Numbered from the stretch's first letter, positions 46,097 through 55,528 are shown. The stretch: DNA of 64,000 nucleotides from Myroides odoratus DSM 2801 (GCF_000243275.1 NZ_CM001437.1:1827882-1891881), one strand, 5' to 3'. Notes: a model not told the origin generated them from the letters alone. Numbers and translations: made by a program.

Positions 46097-46104
46097 TATT
46101 TTTG
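46097..46104 (+). promoter_or_regulatory. Bacteroidota -7 box for the ferredoxin-type reductase
   Basis: TATTTTTG matches TAnnTTTG, 23 bases upstream of the ATG at 46127. Confidence 0.6.
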
Positions 46105-46126
46105 CGAACTTAAACAGAACTAAACG

Positions 46127-47179
46127 ATGTCAAGATTCAACAAATTAACGGTAAAAGAGATTCGTAGAGAAACTCCAAATGCGGTATCTATTGTATTTGA
46201 TATTCCTGCAGCATTACAATCAGATTATAAGTTTGTTGCTGGGCAATATCTCAACATCAGATATGAACATAATGGCAAAGAAATAAGACGTGCTTATTCG
46301 ATTTGTTCTACGCCAGAGAGCGGAGAAATTCGCATTGTAGTCAAAAAAGTAGAGCAAGGAGTATTTTCCGTATATGCCAATGATGTGTTGAAAGAAGGAG
46401 ATCAGTTAGAAGTAGATACCCCTGAAGGGCGTTTCACGTTTACACCAGATGCTGGAGCAACAAATAACTATGCTGCTTTTGCTGCAGGTAGTGGTATTAC
46501 ACCTGTTATGTCAATCTTACAAACTGTTTTAACCGAAGAGCCTAACAGTAAATTTGTGTTAGTCTATGGTAATAAGACAGCGGAGGAGACTATTTTCCAT
46601 ACGCAATTACACCTACTACAAGAAAAATATCCAGAACAATTGTATGTGCATTTTGTTTATTCGAGAATGAGAGAAAACGACTCTCTTTTTGGACGTATTG
46701 ACAAAGCTGCTATTAACTTTGTAGTTAATAATAAACATCAAGATAAAACCTTTGCGAGCTATTTCTTATGTGGACCTGAAGCGATGATTGATGTTGTAAG
46801 TGAAACCTTACAATCCAAAGGGATAGCAAAAGATCATATTTTATTTGAGATCTTCACGCCAAATACAGATGGAAACAATCCAGTGGAAGTAGGAGGAGGA
46901 AGTACAAAAGTAACGGTAATCGTTGATGATGAAGAATCTACTTTTGAAATGCCTAAAAGTCAAGCATTATTAAATGGAGTTTTAGAAGCAGGTATTGACG
47001 CTCCATATTCTTGTCAAGGAGGTATTTGTAGCTCTTGTATGTGTAGAGTTACCAAAGGTTCTGCAACGATGAAACGCAATAGTATTCTTACTGATGAAGA
47101 AGTTGAAGAAGGCTTAATTTTATCTTGTCAAGCGATTGTTACATCCGATGAAATTCATATTAATTACGATGATATTTAA
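46127..47179 (+). CDS. Ferredoxin-NADP reductase-like protein (PaaE type)
   Basis: The 350-residue flavoprotein has an FAD-binding domain (RAYSICSTPESGE), an NAD(P) domain (AAGSGITPVMSIL, YFLCGPEAMIDVV) and a C-terminal 2Fe-2S domain with CQGGICSSCMC and a later Cys (ILSCQA), the plant-type ferredoxin spacing Cx4Cx2CxnC. This order is that of phenylacetyl-CoA epoxidase reductase PaaE and related oxygenase reductases. No paa genes are near, so its oxidase partner is unknown. It is a single gene with its own promoter and terminator. Confidence 0.9.
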   Translation: MSRFNKLTVKEIRRETPNAVSIVFDIPAALQSDYKFVAGQYLNIRYEHNGKEIRRAYSICSTPESGEIRIVVKKVEQGVFSVYANDVLKEGDQLEVDTPEGRFTFTPDAGATNNYAAFAAGSGITPVMSILQTVLTEEPNSKFVLVYGNKTAEETIFHTQLHLLQEKYPEQLYVHFVYSRMRENDSLFGRIDKAAINFVVNNKHQDKTFASYFLCGPEAMIDVVSETLQSKGIAKDHILFEIFTPNTDGNNPVEVGGGSTKVTVIVDDEESTFEMPKSQALLNGVLEAGIDAPYSCQGGICSSCMCRVTKGSATMKRNSILTDEEVEEGLILSCQAIVTSDEIHINYDDI

Positions 47180-47180
47180 T

Positions 47181-47210
47181 AAAAAAGGAAGCAATTAGCT
47201 TCCTTTTTTA
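47181..47210. terminator. Bidirectional terminator
   Basis: AAAAAAGGAAGC and GCTTCCTTTTTT form a perfect 12-bp stem with loop AATTA, between the rightward reductase and the leftward lipoprotein. Confidence 0.87.
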
Positions 47211-47321
47211 TTTTTTAAAATATAAATATACTTTCTCATTAGGATCTTCTCTTTTATAGGTTGACATTCGATCTTCTATACGCAAATATTCTCCCTGAAA
47301 ACCAATTTCTAGAATTCCTTT
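47208..47321. repeat. Near-identical 114-bp block, copy A
   Basis: This matches 47905-48018 with one difference (T to C at 47222). It covers the last part of lipoprotein copy 1, while the rest of the two genes is much more different. Confidence 0.9.
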
Positions 47322-47756
47322 AAAAATCCGCTTCTCTAAAATTATAGGTCCCTTATCTGGAATAATTCCATTTCTAATTGTAGTAAATAATTCTCCTTCA
47401 TTAATTAGGCTAGTTTCGGTAAAAAAACTAGAATTTGTTGTCTCACATCCTAATGCTCCAATTTGATACTTTATATAACCAAAATTTAAATTAGCTAATG
47501 TTTTTTCTTCCATAGGACTAAAATATTCCGAAGCACGACAAGATGTTGAACCAGGAATTAACATACTCGTTTTGGCATTTCCAACCTTAATTCCTGCGTA
47601 ATAAAAAACATTTTTACTAATGTCATCCAAATTCTTTAGTTTAGTATATTCCAAATCAAAAATAGGATCAAACTCATCTTTATTATCGTCCGATTTTGAA
47701 CAAGAAAAAATTAAAACACTAATTATTAAAACTAAAATTTGTCTATTCTTTTTCAT
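47208..47756 (-). CDS. Tandem lipoprotein, copy 1
   Basis: The 182-residue predicted lipoprotein has lipobox FSC followed by SKSDD. Two conserved Cys (SCRASEYF, GCETTN) could form a disulfide. The last 40 residues (KGILEIGFQGEYLRIEDRM) are nearly identical to copy 2. I set the start at 47756 (MKKNRQIL) because the signal peptide begins there; an upstream in-frame ATG is at 47810. I do not recognise the family; its lineage-specific duplication suggests a surface or envelope protein. Confidence 0.8.
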   Translation of the reverse strand: MKKNRQILVLIISVLIFSCSKSDDNKDEFDPIFDLEYTKLKNLDDISKNVFYYAGIKVGNAKTSMLIPGSTSCRASEYFSPMEEKTLANLNFGYIKYQIGALGCETTNSSFFTETSLINEGELFTTIRNGIIPDKGPIILEKRIFKGILEIGFQGEYLRIEDRMSTYKREDPNEKVYLYFKK

Positions 47757-47904
47757 ATCTGTTATATTGTTATTCTTAGCAATCAAAACTCCTCCTAATA
47801 TAATATACACACACTAAATAGAAGAAATTAAAAAACCCTAAATTATGCTTTGACTCAAAATATTCTACAATAAAAATTACACTATTTACTCTTCACTATT
47901 TTCC

Positions 47905-48018
47905 TTATTTTTTAAAATACAAATATACTTTCTCATTAGGATCTTCTCTTTTATAGGTTGACATTCGATCTTCTATACGCAAATATTCTCCCTGAAAACC
48001 AATTTCTAGAATTCCTTT
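47905..48018. repeat. Near-identical 114-bp block, copy B
   Basis: The offset from copy A is exactly 697 bases. The match ends sharply at both ends, as expected after gene conversion. Confidence 0.9.
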
Positions 48019-48459
48019 GAAACTTCGTTCCTGTAAAACAATTATGATATTAAGCGGATTAGAATCATCGATATACCCATCTCGAATTGTTGTAAATAAC
48101 TGTCCTTCCTCTACTAAACTCGTTTCAGAAAAAAACGATGAATTTGTTACCTCACACATTATTCCTCCTGTTTTATATTTAATATAGGCAAAATCAAGAT
48201 TTGGATGCAAAGGATCAAATGCTGGTCCAAAATACTCTGATGCTCGACAAGACATAGAACCAGGAATTACCAAACTCGTTTTTTTATCTCCTACTTTAAT
48301 CCCTGCATAAAAAAAGGTTTGATTTTTAATTTCTTCAATATCCTTTAATTTAATATATTCTAACTCAAAAACAGGGTCAGAATTAACAGAATTATCATCC
48401 CCTTTTGAACAGCTAGTTAACAAGAGGGTACTTAAAACAAGAAAAGCATATTTTTTCAT
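47905..48459 (-). CDS. Tandem lipoprotein, copy 2
   Basis: The 184-residue predicted lipoprotein has lipobox TSC followed by SKGDD. It shares the plan FELEYIKLKDIEEIKNQTFFYAGIKVG (cited as EYIKLKDI and FFYAGIKVG), SCRASEYF and LFTTIRDG with copies 1 and 3. The C-terminal 38 residues match copy 1 exactly except near the start. Function unknown. Confidence 0.8.
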   Translation of the reverse strand: MKKYAFLVLSTLLLTSCSKGDDNSVNSDPVFELEYIKLKDIEEIKNQTFFYAGIKVGDKKTSLVIPGSMSCRASEYFGPAFDPLHPNLDFAYIKYKTGGIMCEVTNSSFFSETSLVEEGQLFTTIRDGYIDDSNPLNIIIVLQERSFKGILEIGFQGEYLRIEDRMSTYKREDPNEKVYLYFKK

Positions 48460-48595
48460 TTTATTATTTTATTACGTATTTTGTAAATACTCTTGTTGCA
48501 CTAACAACATGTTATACAAACTACAATCCTTACTTATATTTATTAGAATATCAAAGAAAGATATCTTAAATTAATCATCATCTGTATGTGTATAT

Positions 48596-49123
48596 CTACT
48601 TTTTTATCATTTTAAAATACATATAGACTTTTCCTTCTGGGTCTTTTTTGACATAATTTGAGATTTTATCTTCAATACGCAAATAACCTCCCTGAAAACC
48701 AAATTCAAGTAAGCCTTTAAAAAGCCTTTTCCCATACGGATCTCTTATAGTTGTAAATAAAATTCCTTCTTCATATAATCTATTTTCTTGAAACAAAATG
48801 GTCTTATAACGATTACATCCTAACTGGCCTGATTCGTGAAAATTATATTCAATTAAACTAAGATTTTCCAAACTATCTTTATGTATATATAAATCATTAA
48901 ATCTTACACAAGAAGTAGTATTTTCCAATAGCATACTAGCTTTTCGATCTTCAGCTTGAAAACCACGATAAAAATAACTTCCCCTATCAAGTTCGTCAAA
49001 ACTCTTAATAGGAAAATATTCTAATGAAAAAACATCTGGCTCATCCACTGAATCATCATCACTTTTTGAACAAGAAAACAGCAACAGACACAAAGCAATT
49101 AGTAAAGTTTCTTTTATTAACAC
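48596..49123 (-). CDS. Tandem lipoprotein, copy 3
   Basis: The 175-residue predicted lipoprotein has lipobox FSC followed by SKSDDDS. It is the most diverged copy (FSLEYFPIKSFDEL, TSCVRFND, LGCNRYK, GFQGGYLRIEDK). The two Cys are in equivalent positions. Function unknown. The copy order suggests two successive duplications. Confidence 0.8.
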   Translation of the reverse strand: MLIKETLLIALCLLLFSCSKSDDDSVDEPDVFSLEYFPIKSFDELDRGSYFYRGFQAEDRKASMLLENTTSCVRFNDLYIHKDSLENLSLIEYNFHESGQLGCNRYKTILFQENRLYEEGILFTTIRDPYGKRLFKGLLEFGFQGGYLRIEDKISNYVKKDPEGKVYMYFKMIKK

Positions 49124-49154
49124 ACAACGCTTATTTAATTAACTTAAATTTAAA

Positions 49155-49189
49155 CAAAAAAACTTAGGAAACAAATCCTAAGTCTTTTT
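49155..49189 (-). terminator. Terminator after argH
   Basis: ACTTAGGA and TCCTAAGT form an 8-bp stem with loop AACAAA and A/T runs, just beyond the argH stop at 49198. It ends the arginine operon. Confidence 0.8.
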
Positions 49190-49197
49190 ACAATCTA

Positions 49198-50529
49198 TCA
49201 CAACACTAAACGTACTAGTTTATTCTTCACTTGATCAAACCCAAAGGTTTGATATACGGTATCAAATACTACCTTTATTTCTTCATTCATCAAATTACCA
49301 ATGCTTCCCTGATGTGTATGTTCTACTTCCTTCGTAGGTTGATACTCCCCCTCCTCAATGGCTAAGCCAATTGTTTTATACGCTTCTCTAAAAGGTGTTC
49401 CATTTAAAACTAACTGGTTTACAACCTCAACACTAAACAAGTAATCATATTTTGAATCAGATAAAATATCTGAATTAATTTCAATGTTTTCTAACATCAA
49501 TTGTGTCATTTCCAAACATTCTTTCAATGAAGTAAAAGCAGGAAATAGATTCTCTTTCAACAATTGCAAATCCCTGTGATATCCAGCAGGTAGATTTGTT
49601 GTCATCAAAGCAATTTCATTGGGTAATGCTTGAATCTTATTACATCTTGAACGAATTAATTCTAAAACATCGGGATTTTTTTTATGTGGCATAATACTCG
49701 ATCCTGTCGTTAAATGATCTGGAAATCCGATAAACTTATAATTCTGTCCCATGTACAAACAACAATCCATCGCCCATTTCGCCAAAGTAGCAGCAATTGA
49801 ACTCAATCCTTGAGCCAAAATACGCTCACTCTTTCCTCTTCCCATTTGAGCATAAACCACATTGTAATTCATAGACTGAAAACCCAATAAATCAGTGGTC
49901 ATTTGTCTATCTAAAGGAAAAGATGAACCATACCCTGCTGCCGAACCTAGTGGATTTTTGTTTACCACTTTCCAAGCAGCTGACATGAGTTCCAAATCAT
50001 CCACTAAACTCTCTGCATAAGCACCAAACCAAAGACCAAAAGAAGAAGGCATGGCGATTTGCAAATGCGTGTACCCTGGTATTAATACTGCTTTGTGCTG
50101 ATTGCTCAAACGTTGAAATGTCTCGAATACACTTTGCACAAGCTGCACAACCGCTTCAATTTCATGACGAAAATATAGCTTCAAATCCACCAACACTTGG
50201 TCATTTCTCGAACGTCCTGCGTGGATTTTTTTTCCCGCTTCACCAATTCTTCTTGTGAGCAATAACTCAATCTGAGAGTGAATATCCTCTACCTCCTCTT
50301 CTATTTGAAATTCACCTTGAATAATTTCTTGGTAAATTACTTTTAATTCATTCTGAATCAGCGCTAACTCTTCCTCTGTTAATAACCCAATATGGTGCAA
50401 CATTTGGGTATGCGCTAAAGAACCTAGCACATCAAAAGGAGCTAAATTTAGATCTAAGATTCTATCTTGTCCAACCGTAAATGCATCTACTGCTTGATTT
50501 ACGGTTGTATTTTTTTGCCATAACTTCAT
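49198..50529 (-). CDS. argH: Argininosuccinate lyase
   Basis: ArgH splits argininosuccinate into arginine and fumarate, the last step of arginine synthesis. The 443-residue protein has the fumarase-family signature GSSIMPHKKNPD and HAGRSRNDQV near the N-terminus, both typical. It is the last gene of the operon and its start abuts the argE stop (50530). Confidence 0.95.
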   Translation of the reverse strand: MKLWQKNTTVNQAVDAFTVGQDRILDLNLAPFDVLGSLAHTQMLHHIGLLTEEELALIQNELKVIYQEIIQGEFQIEEEVEDIHSQIELLLTRRIGEAGKKIHAGRSRNDQVLVDLKLYFRHEIEAVVQLVQSVFETFQRLSNQHKAVLIPGYTHLQIAMPSSFGLWFGAYAESLVDDLELMSAAWKVVNKNPLGSAAGYGSSFPLDRQMTTDLLGFQSMNYNVVYAQMGRGKSERILAQGLSSIAATLAKWAMDCCLYMGQNYKFIGFPDHLTTGSSIMPHKKNPDVLELIRSRCNKIQALPNEIALMTTNLPAGYHRDLQLLKENLFPAFTSLKECLEMTQLMLENIEINSDILSDSKYDYLFSVEVVNQLVLNGTPFREAYKTIGLAIEEGEYQPTKEVEHTHQGSIGNLMNEEIKVVFDTVYQTFGFDQVKNKLVRLVL

Positions 50530-51591
50530 TTACTTCACGATTTGGTTTAACATTTCGATATACAGCGAAATTCCTTCTTCAATTTCACTAACATAGATAA
50601 ATTCATCTGCAGTATGCGATCGAGCAGAATCTCCAGGGCCACATTTCAACGAAGGGATAGCTAATAGCGCTTGATCACTTGTCGTTGGCGATCCATAAGT
50701 TGTGCGCCCCAATTGAATACCTGCTTGTACAATTGGATGGTCTTTCGCAATTGAAGAAGGTTTTAAACGAGTAGAACGCGCGTTTACTTCACAATTCACG
50801 TGTTCTTTGATAATAGCTAAAACTTCTTCATTTGTATAGGTATCCGTAACGCGAACATCAACAACAAATTCACAAGTTGCTGGTACAACATTGTGTTGTG
50901 TTCCCGCTTGAATCAAAGTTACACTCATTTTTATCGGACCAAATTCCTCCGAGACTTTCGGAAATTGATACGTTGTGAACCATTCAATATCGGGCATTGC
51001 TCTCAAGATAGCATTGTCTCCCTCATTTCGAGCTGCATGTCCTGAACGTCCATGCGCTACACAATCTACTACCATCAACCCACGTTCTGCTACCGCTAAC
51101 TGCATTTGCGTAGGCTCTCCAACAATAGCAAAGTCAAGTGCCCCTAATTTTGGAATCACGTACTCTAATCCATCAGTTCCTGATATTTCCTCTTCTGCTG
51201 TTGCTGCAATGCAAAAATTATAGTTCAAATGTTCCTGTTCATAGAAATACAAAAAAGTAGCTAACAACGAAACCAAACATCCACCTGCATCATTGCTTCC
51301 AAGCCCATAAAGTTTCCCCTCTAAAATTTCAGGTTGAAAAGGATCTCGGGTATAATCTTTATTTGGGCGAACGGTATCATGATGCGAATTCAACAAAATA
51401 GTAGGTTTGCTCACATCATAGTGCTTATTAAACGCCCAAACATTATGCAAGTCACGATGAATAGCAACTTGGTGTTGTAAGAGAAATTGCGCAATGAGTT
51501 CTGCTGTTTCCCCTTCTTCTTTACTAAATGATGGCGTTGCAATCAGCTTTTGTAATAATGCTATAGCTTCTATCGTTAGTTCTTTTTTCAT
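50530..51591 (-). CDS. argE: Acetylornithine deacetylase-like M20 peptidase
   Basis: The 353-residue M20 metallohydrolase has the zinc ligands in NSHHDT and GSNDAGG, the catalytic Glu in TAEEEISG, and the dimerisation domain in the middle. It removes the acyl group from N-acyl-citrulline or N-acyl-ornithine. In an operon with an ArgF'-type carbamoyltransferase the expected substrate is the acylated citrulline. Annotated by position and family; acetyl versus succinyl is not decided. Confidence 0.9.
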   Translation of the reverse strand: MKKELTIEAIALLQKLIATPSFSKEEGETAELIAQFLLQHQVAIHRDLHNVWAFNKHYDVSKPTILLNSHHDTVRPNKDYTRDPFQPEILEGKLYGLGSNDAGGCLVSLLATFLYFYEQEHLNYNFCIAATAEEEISGTDGLEYVIPKLGALDFAIVGEPTQMQLAVAERGLMVVDCVAHGRSGHAARNEGDNAILRAMPDIEWFTTYQFPKVSEEFGPIKMSVTLIQAGTQHNVVPATCEFVVDVRVTDTYTNEEVLAIIKEHVNCEVNARSTRLKPSSIAKDHPIVQAGIQLGRTTYGSPTTSDQALLAIPSLKCGPGDSARSHTADEFIYVSEIEEGISLYIEMLNQIVK

Positions 51592-51605
51592 TTCTTATTT
51601 TGTAT

Positions 51606-52385
51606 TTATTGACTGATGATGGTACCTGCTGTTGGCTTCAAAAGATCTTGAGCCGACTTGATACAAACTTGATGTACCTGTTGCTCCACTGCTGCTAAAG
51701 CATTCGCTATTTTAGGTAACATGCCATCCGAAATAACACCGTCATTTTTTAATTGATTAAAATTCGCAGGATGAATCTGAGGAATAACCGAATTCTCATC
51801 CTTTCTATCGCGCAATACACCTTGATGTTCAAAACAATAAACCAAATCTACCTGATAGTGTGTTGCTAAGGAAATAGCTAGGTTTGAAGCGATTGTATCT
51901 GCATTTGTATTTAACAATTGTCCTTCTTGGTCAGCTGTAATAGCCGAAAAAACAGGACAAAGTCCTAATTCTAAAAATTGCTTTAAACGTGCAATATTGA
52001 CATCTTGAGGAGTAAAATCACCCACAAAACCATAATCAATCGGTTCTATAGCGCGTTTATGACTCAGGATGAGTTGTGCATCTGCACCCGATACACCTAA
52101 AGCATCACATTGATAATGTTGCAACTGAGCAACAATTTGTTTATTTATAAGTCCTGCATAAACCATAACAGTAACTGGCAACATCGCTTCAGAAGTAATC
52201 CTTCTTCCCTCCACCATTTCAGTAGGAATAGCCAATTCTATAGCTAATTTAGTAGCAAGTTTTCCTCCACCATGCACCAAAATCTTCGGTGTATTGATTT
52301 GCGCAAAAGCCTGTAAGAAATCGTTCAATGCCTTTTCATCATCGACAATATTTCCGCCAATTTTAATTACTGTTAGTTTTTGCAT
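51606..52385 (-). CDS. argB: Acetylglutamate kinase (N-acylglutamate kinase)
   Basis: The 259-residue amino-acid kinase phosphorylates the N-acylated glutamate. It has TVIKIGGNIVDDEK near the start, HGGGKLATKLA, and a C-terminal VISDGMLPK block. Feedback control by arginine cannot be inferred from the sequence; the N-terminal helix of the arginine-sensitive type is absent. It lies 2 bases from argF'. Confidence 0.93.
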   Translation of the reverse strand: MQKLTVIKIGGNIVDDEKALNDFLQAFAQINTPKILVHGGGKLATKLAIELAIPTEMVEGRRITSEAMLPVTVMVYAGLINKQIVAQLQHYQCDALGVSGADAQLILSHKRAIEPIDYGFVGDFTPQDVNIARLKQFLELGLCPVFSAITADQEGQLLNTNADTIASNLAISLATHYQVDLVYCFEHQGVLRDRKDENSVIPQIHPANFNQLKNDGVISDGMLPKIANALAAVEQQVHQVCIKSAQDLLKPTAGTIISQ

Positions 52386-52387
52386 CT

Positions 52388-53386
52388 TTATTTATTTTTC
52401 AACATTTCTTGTAAAACAGCTTGAGCAGCCCATACTCTATTTCCTGCTTCTTCAATCACAATAGCGTGTTCACTATCCAATACTTCAGCAGCAATAACTA
52501 AATCACGTCTTACAGGTAAACAGTGCATCACTTTGGCTTGATTGGTTTCCTTCAAATGATCTAACGTTAACATCCAAGAAGCATCTGTGCAGGTAATTTG
52601 CCCATAGTTCTCATAGCTCGACCAATTCTTTACATAGATAAAATCTGCGTCTTGTAAAGCTTCCTTTTGATTCGTCGTTATCGTAGCCCCTTGTGTAAAT
52701 TCTTCTTTCAAAGCATACCCTTCTGGATGGGTAATAACAAAATCAAGCAACCCGTCTTTTTCTGCCTGAATCATCCATTCCGCAAATGAATTGGGAACGG
52801 CTTGAGGTAGCGCTTTGACATGTGGTGCCCAAGTCAATACCACTTTAGGTTTCTTTTGTTGGGGGATATATTGTTTTTTTACCTCATCATAGTGATAATT
52901 TCCTTTTTCAATAATAGTCAAAAGGTCGGTAAAGCTCTGTAACGGATGTCTCGTAGCGCTTTCCAAACTCACCACAGGTTTACCACAATATTGAGCAAAC
53001 TTTTGAAACAGCTCTTCACTATAATCCTCTGTTGCATCTTGTAAACCTGGGAAAGAGCGCAAGCCCAAAATATCACAGTATTCCCCCATCACAGCAGCTG
53101 CTTCTTTGATGTGCTCCGCTGTATTTCCATCCATGACAACTCCGTCTTTTGTTTCTAAAGCCCAACCATCAGACGTCATATTCATCACCATCACCTGCAT
53201 GCCTAATTGCATGGCTGCCTTTTGCGTGCTCATTCTCGTTCTCAGACTTGGATTTAAAAACACCAATCCAATTACTTTGTGTTTTCCTAGCGCTTCATTT
53301 TGAAACGGATTGGCCTTACAAGCTAAAGCGGTCTTCACTGCTTCAGACAAAGAAGGTATATCGTGTACTGAAAAAAATTGTTTCAT
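52388..53386 (-). CDS. argF': N-acylornithine carbamoyltransferase (ArgF' type)
   Basis: The 332-residue enzyme carbamoylates an N-acylated ornithine instead of ornithine. It has SLRTRMSTQ (residues 47-55, carbamoyl-phosphate binding) and HCLPVRRD near the C-terminus. From memory, residue 90 determines acyl specificity: Pro in the Bacteroides succinylornithine enzyme and Glu in the Xanthomonas acetylornithine enzyme (residue 92 there). Here position 90 is Ala (MDGNTAEH). The overall form is of the Bacteroidota type, so the acyl group is uncertain. It sits between argD and argB. Confidence 0.92.
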   Translation of the reverse strand: MKQFFSVHDIPSLSEAVKTALACKANPFQNEALGKHKVIGLVFLNPSLRTRMSTQKAAMQLGMQVMVMNMTSDGWALETKDGVVMDGNTAEHIKEAAAVMGEYCDILGLRSFPGLQDATEDYSEELFQKFAQYCGKPVVSLESATRHPLQSFTDLLTIIEKGNYHYDEVKKQYIPQQKKPKVVLTWAPHVKALPQAVPNSFAEWMIQAEKDGLLDFVITHPEGYALKEEFTQGATITTNQKEALQDADFIYVKNWSSYENYGQITCTDASWMLTLDHLKETNQAKVMHCLPVRRDLVIAAEVLDSEHAIVIEEAGNRVWAAQAVLQEMLKNK

Positions 53387-53398
53387 TGATTTGTGTTT

Positions 53399-54538
53399 TT
53401 AATACTGTTGTAATCTTTTGCTGAACTTCTCTAAAAATAGATCCGCATCTGTTTCGCTCAAGGTCAACGCAGGTAGCAAGCGAATCACATTCGGGCTTGC
53501 ATTTCCTGTAAAAATGTGATCTTTCAACAAAAGATCTTGACGGAAATTTTTTAGTTCAGGTGCAAAATCAATGCCAATCATCAATCCTTTTCCTCTAACC
53601 TCTTGTATTTTATCTAGTTTTTTCAATTCTGCCAATAGGTAATCTCCTGTTTTTTTGGCGTGAAGTAACAATTGGTCTTGTTGCATCACTTCTAAAACGG
53701 CTAATGCAGCGGCACAAGCTAAATGATTTCCACCAAATGTTGTTCCCAATTGACCAGGCCAAGGTTTGAACACTGAAGCTAAAGCAATAGCTCCAATCGG
53801 AAATCCATTCCCCATTCCTTTAGCCATTGTATAGATATCCGCTTGTACTCCTTCATCATTAACTGCATAAAAAGAACCGGTTCTACCATAGCCACACTGG
53901 ATTTCATCTGCGATAAAAACAGCACCATATTGCGTCGTTAAGGTTCTAATTTGCTGTAAAAAAGAAGCCGTGGCTACTTGAATTCCTCCAACCCCTTGGA
54001 TTCCTTCAATAATTACCGCAGCAACTTCATTTCCATAGGTTGCAAATGCACTTGCTAACGCATCCTCATCGTTAAATGGCAAGAAAATAATATTTTCTGT
54101 TTCATTCACTGGGGCTACAATTTTTGCATTATCTGTTGCTGCAACGGCCAATGAAGTTCTCCCGTGAAACGCCTTTTCAAAAGCAATGACTTTTTTTCTT
54201 CCCGTATGAAAAGAAGCAATTTTCAAGGCATTTTCATTCGCCTCTGCTCCAGAATTACACAAAAACAATTGATAGTCTTCTAATCCAGATACCTCTCCCA
54301 GCAACGTTGCTACTTGATGTTGTAAGGGAATTTCAATCGAATTGGAGTAAAATCCAATTTGATCTAGCTGCTTTTTTAAACGTTCAACATAATGAGGATG
54401 AGTATGTCCGATAGAAATAACAGCATGCCCACCATATAGATCTAAATAAACTTGTCCATTTTTATCCCAAACATAACTTCCCTGTCCTTTGACAATCTCA
54501 ATCGGATTCAAAGGATATACATCATATAATTTCATCAT
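53399..54538 (-). CDS. argD: N-acylornithine aminotransferase
   Basis: The 379-residue class III PLP aminotransferase has the lysine in MAKGMGNGFPIGAI and the typical LCNSGAEANENALK block. It transfers an amino group from glutamate to the acyl-glutamate semialdehyde. A possible second start lies one codon later (MKLYDV). It lies 12 bases from argC. Confidence 0.93.
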   Translation of the reverse strand: MMKLYDVYPLNPIEIVKGQGSYVWDKNGQVYLDLYGGHAVISIGHTHPHYVERLKKQLDQIGFYSNSIEIPLQHQVATLLGEVSGLEDYQLFLCNSGAEANENALKIASFHTGRKKVIAFEKAFHGRTSLAVAATDNAKIVAPVNETENIIFLPFNDEDALASAFATYGNEVAAVIIEGIQGVGGIQVATASFLQQIRTLTTQYGAVFIADEIQCGYGRTGSFYAVNDEGVQADIYTMAKGMGNGFPIGAIALASVFKPWPGQLGTTFGGNHLACAAALAVLEVMQQDQLLLHAKKTGDYLLAELKKLDKIQEVRGKGLMIGIDFAPELKNFRQDLLLKDHIFTGNASPNVIRLLPALTLSETDADLFLEKFSKRLQQY

Positions 54539-54550
54539 AATTTATCTCGT

Positions 54551-55528
54551 TTAAAAAGCAGATGCTTTAAGGTTTAATCCTGTTTTTTCATCTAAACCGA
54601 AAAGGAGGTTCATATTTTGAACCGCTTGGCCTGAAGCTCCTTTCAATAGGTTATCCAACGTGCTTGTAATGAGCACATCGTTATGGTGTTTTTCAACTGA
54701 AACCAGGCATTTGTTGGTGTTTATTACTTGTTTAAGATGAATCGCTTCTTCACTAAAATGAGTGAAAGGATGAGATTCATAGTATTGGGTATACATCGTC
54801 TGTAATGCTGTTAAGCTCAAGGTAGATTCCAAGATAGCGCTAACAAATATTCCTCTCGCAAAATCACCGCGTTCAGGTATAAACTTGAGGGTCGTTTTTG
54901 TCTCAGGTTGCAATTGATCTAAACTTTCTCCTATCTCACCTAAATGCTGATGAGTAAATGCCTTATACACAGATAGATTATTGGCTCTCCAACTAAAATG
55001 AGAAGTAGAGGCTAAGCCTTGTCCTGCTCCTGTTGATCCAGTAACTGCTTGTACCTGCACGGTGCTAGGCAACGCTTGTTGAGCGGCTAAAGGCAATAAA
55101 GCCAATTGAATGGCCGTTGCAAAACAGCCTGGATTGGCAATATAATTTGCTTGTTTAATCTGGTCTCTATTCAATTCAGGCAATCCGTAAACAAAAGGAT
55201 TATCGTCCTTTTTCAATCTAAAATCTTGACTTAAGTCGATTATTTTAACTGATTTTCCAAATGCGTTCTCTTGTTGAAATACGCTGGAATCTCCATGGCC
55301 TAAACACAAAAAAACAACATCAATCTCTTGTTGAAGCTCATTGGTAAACATAAGATCCGTATCTCCAAATAGATCCGTATGCACAGCGTAAACTGGTTTA
55401 TTCGCCTGACTAGTAGAATGAATAAAAACCAACTCAACGGCAGGGTGATTCAGCAACAAGCGAAGAAGTTCTCCTCCTGTGTAACCAGCTCCACCAACAA
55501 TACCTACTTTAATTTTATCCTTATTCAT
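54551..55528 (-). CDS. argC: N-acyl-gamma-glutamyl-phosphate reductase
   Basis: The 325-residue NADP-dependent reductase has an N-terminal Rossmann motif (GIVGGAGYTGGELLRLL) and the catalytic Cys in NPGCFATA. It reduces the product of ArgB. The start overlaps the argG end by 8 bases. Confidence 0.95.
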   Translation of the reverse strand: MNKDKIKVGIVGGAGYTGGELLRLLLNHPAVELVFIHSTSQANKPVYAVHTDLFGDTDLMFTNELQQEIDVVFLCLGHGDSSVFQQENAFGKSVKIIDLSQDFRLKKDDNPFVYGLPELNRDQIKQANYIANPGCFATAIQLALLPLAAQQALPSTVQVQAVTGSTGAGQGLASTSHFSWRANNLSVYKAFTHQHLGEIGESLDQLQPETKTTLKFIPERGDFARGIFVSAILESTLSLTALQTMYTQYYESHPFTHFSEEAIHLKQVINTNKCLVSVEKHHNDVLITSTLDNLLKGASGQAVQNMNLLFGLDEKTGLNLKASAF

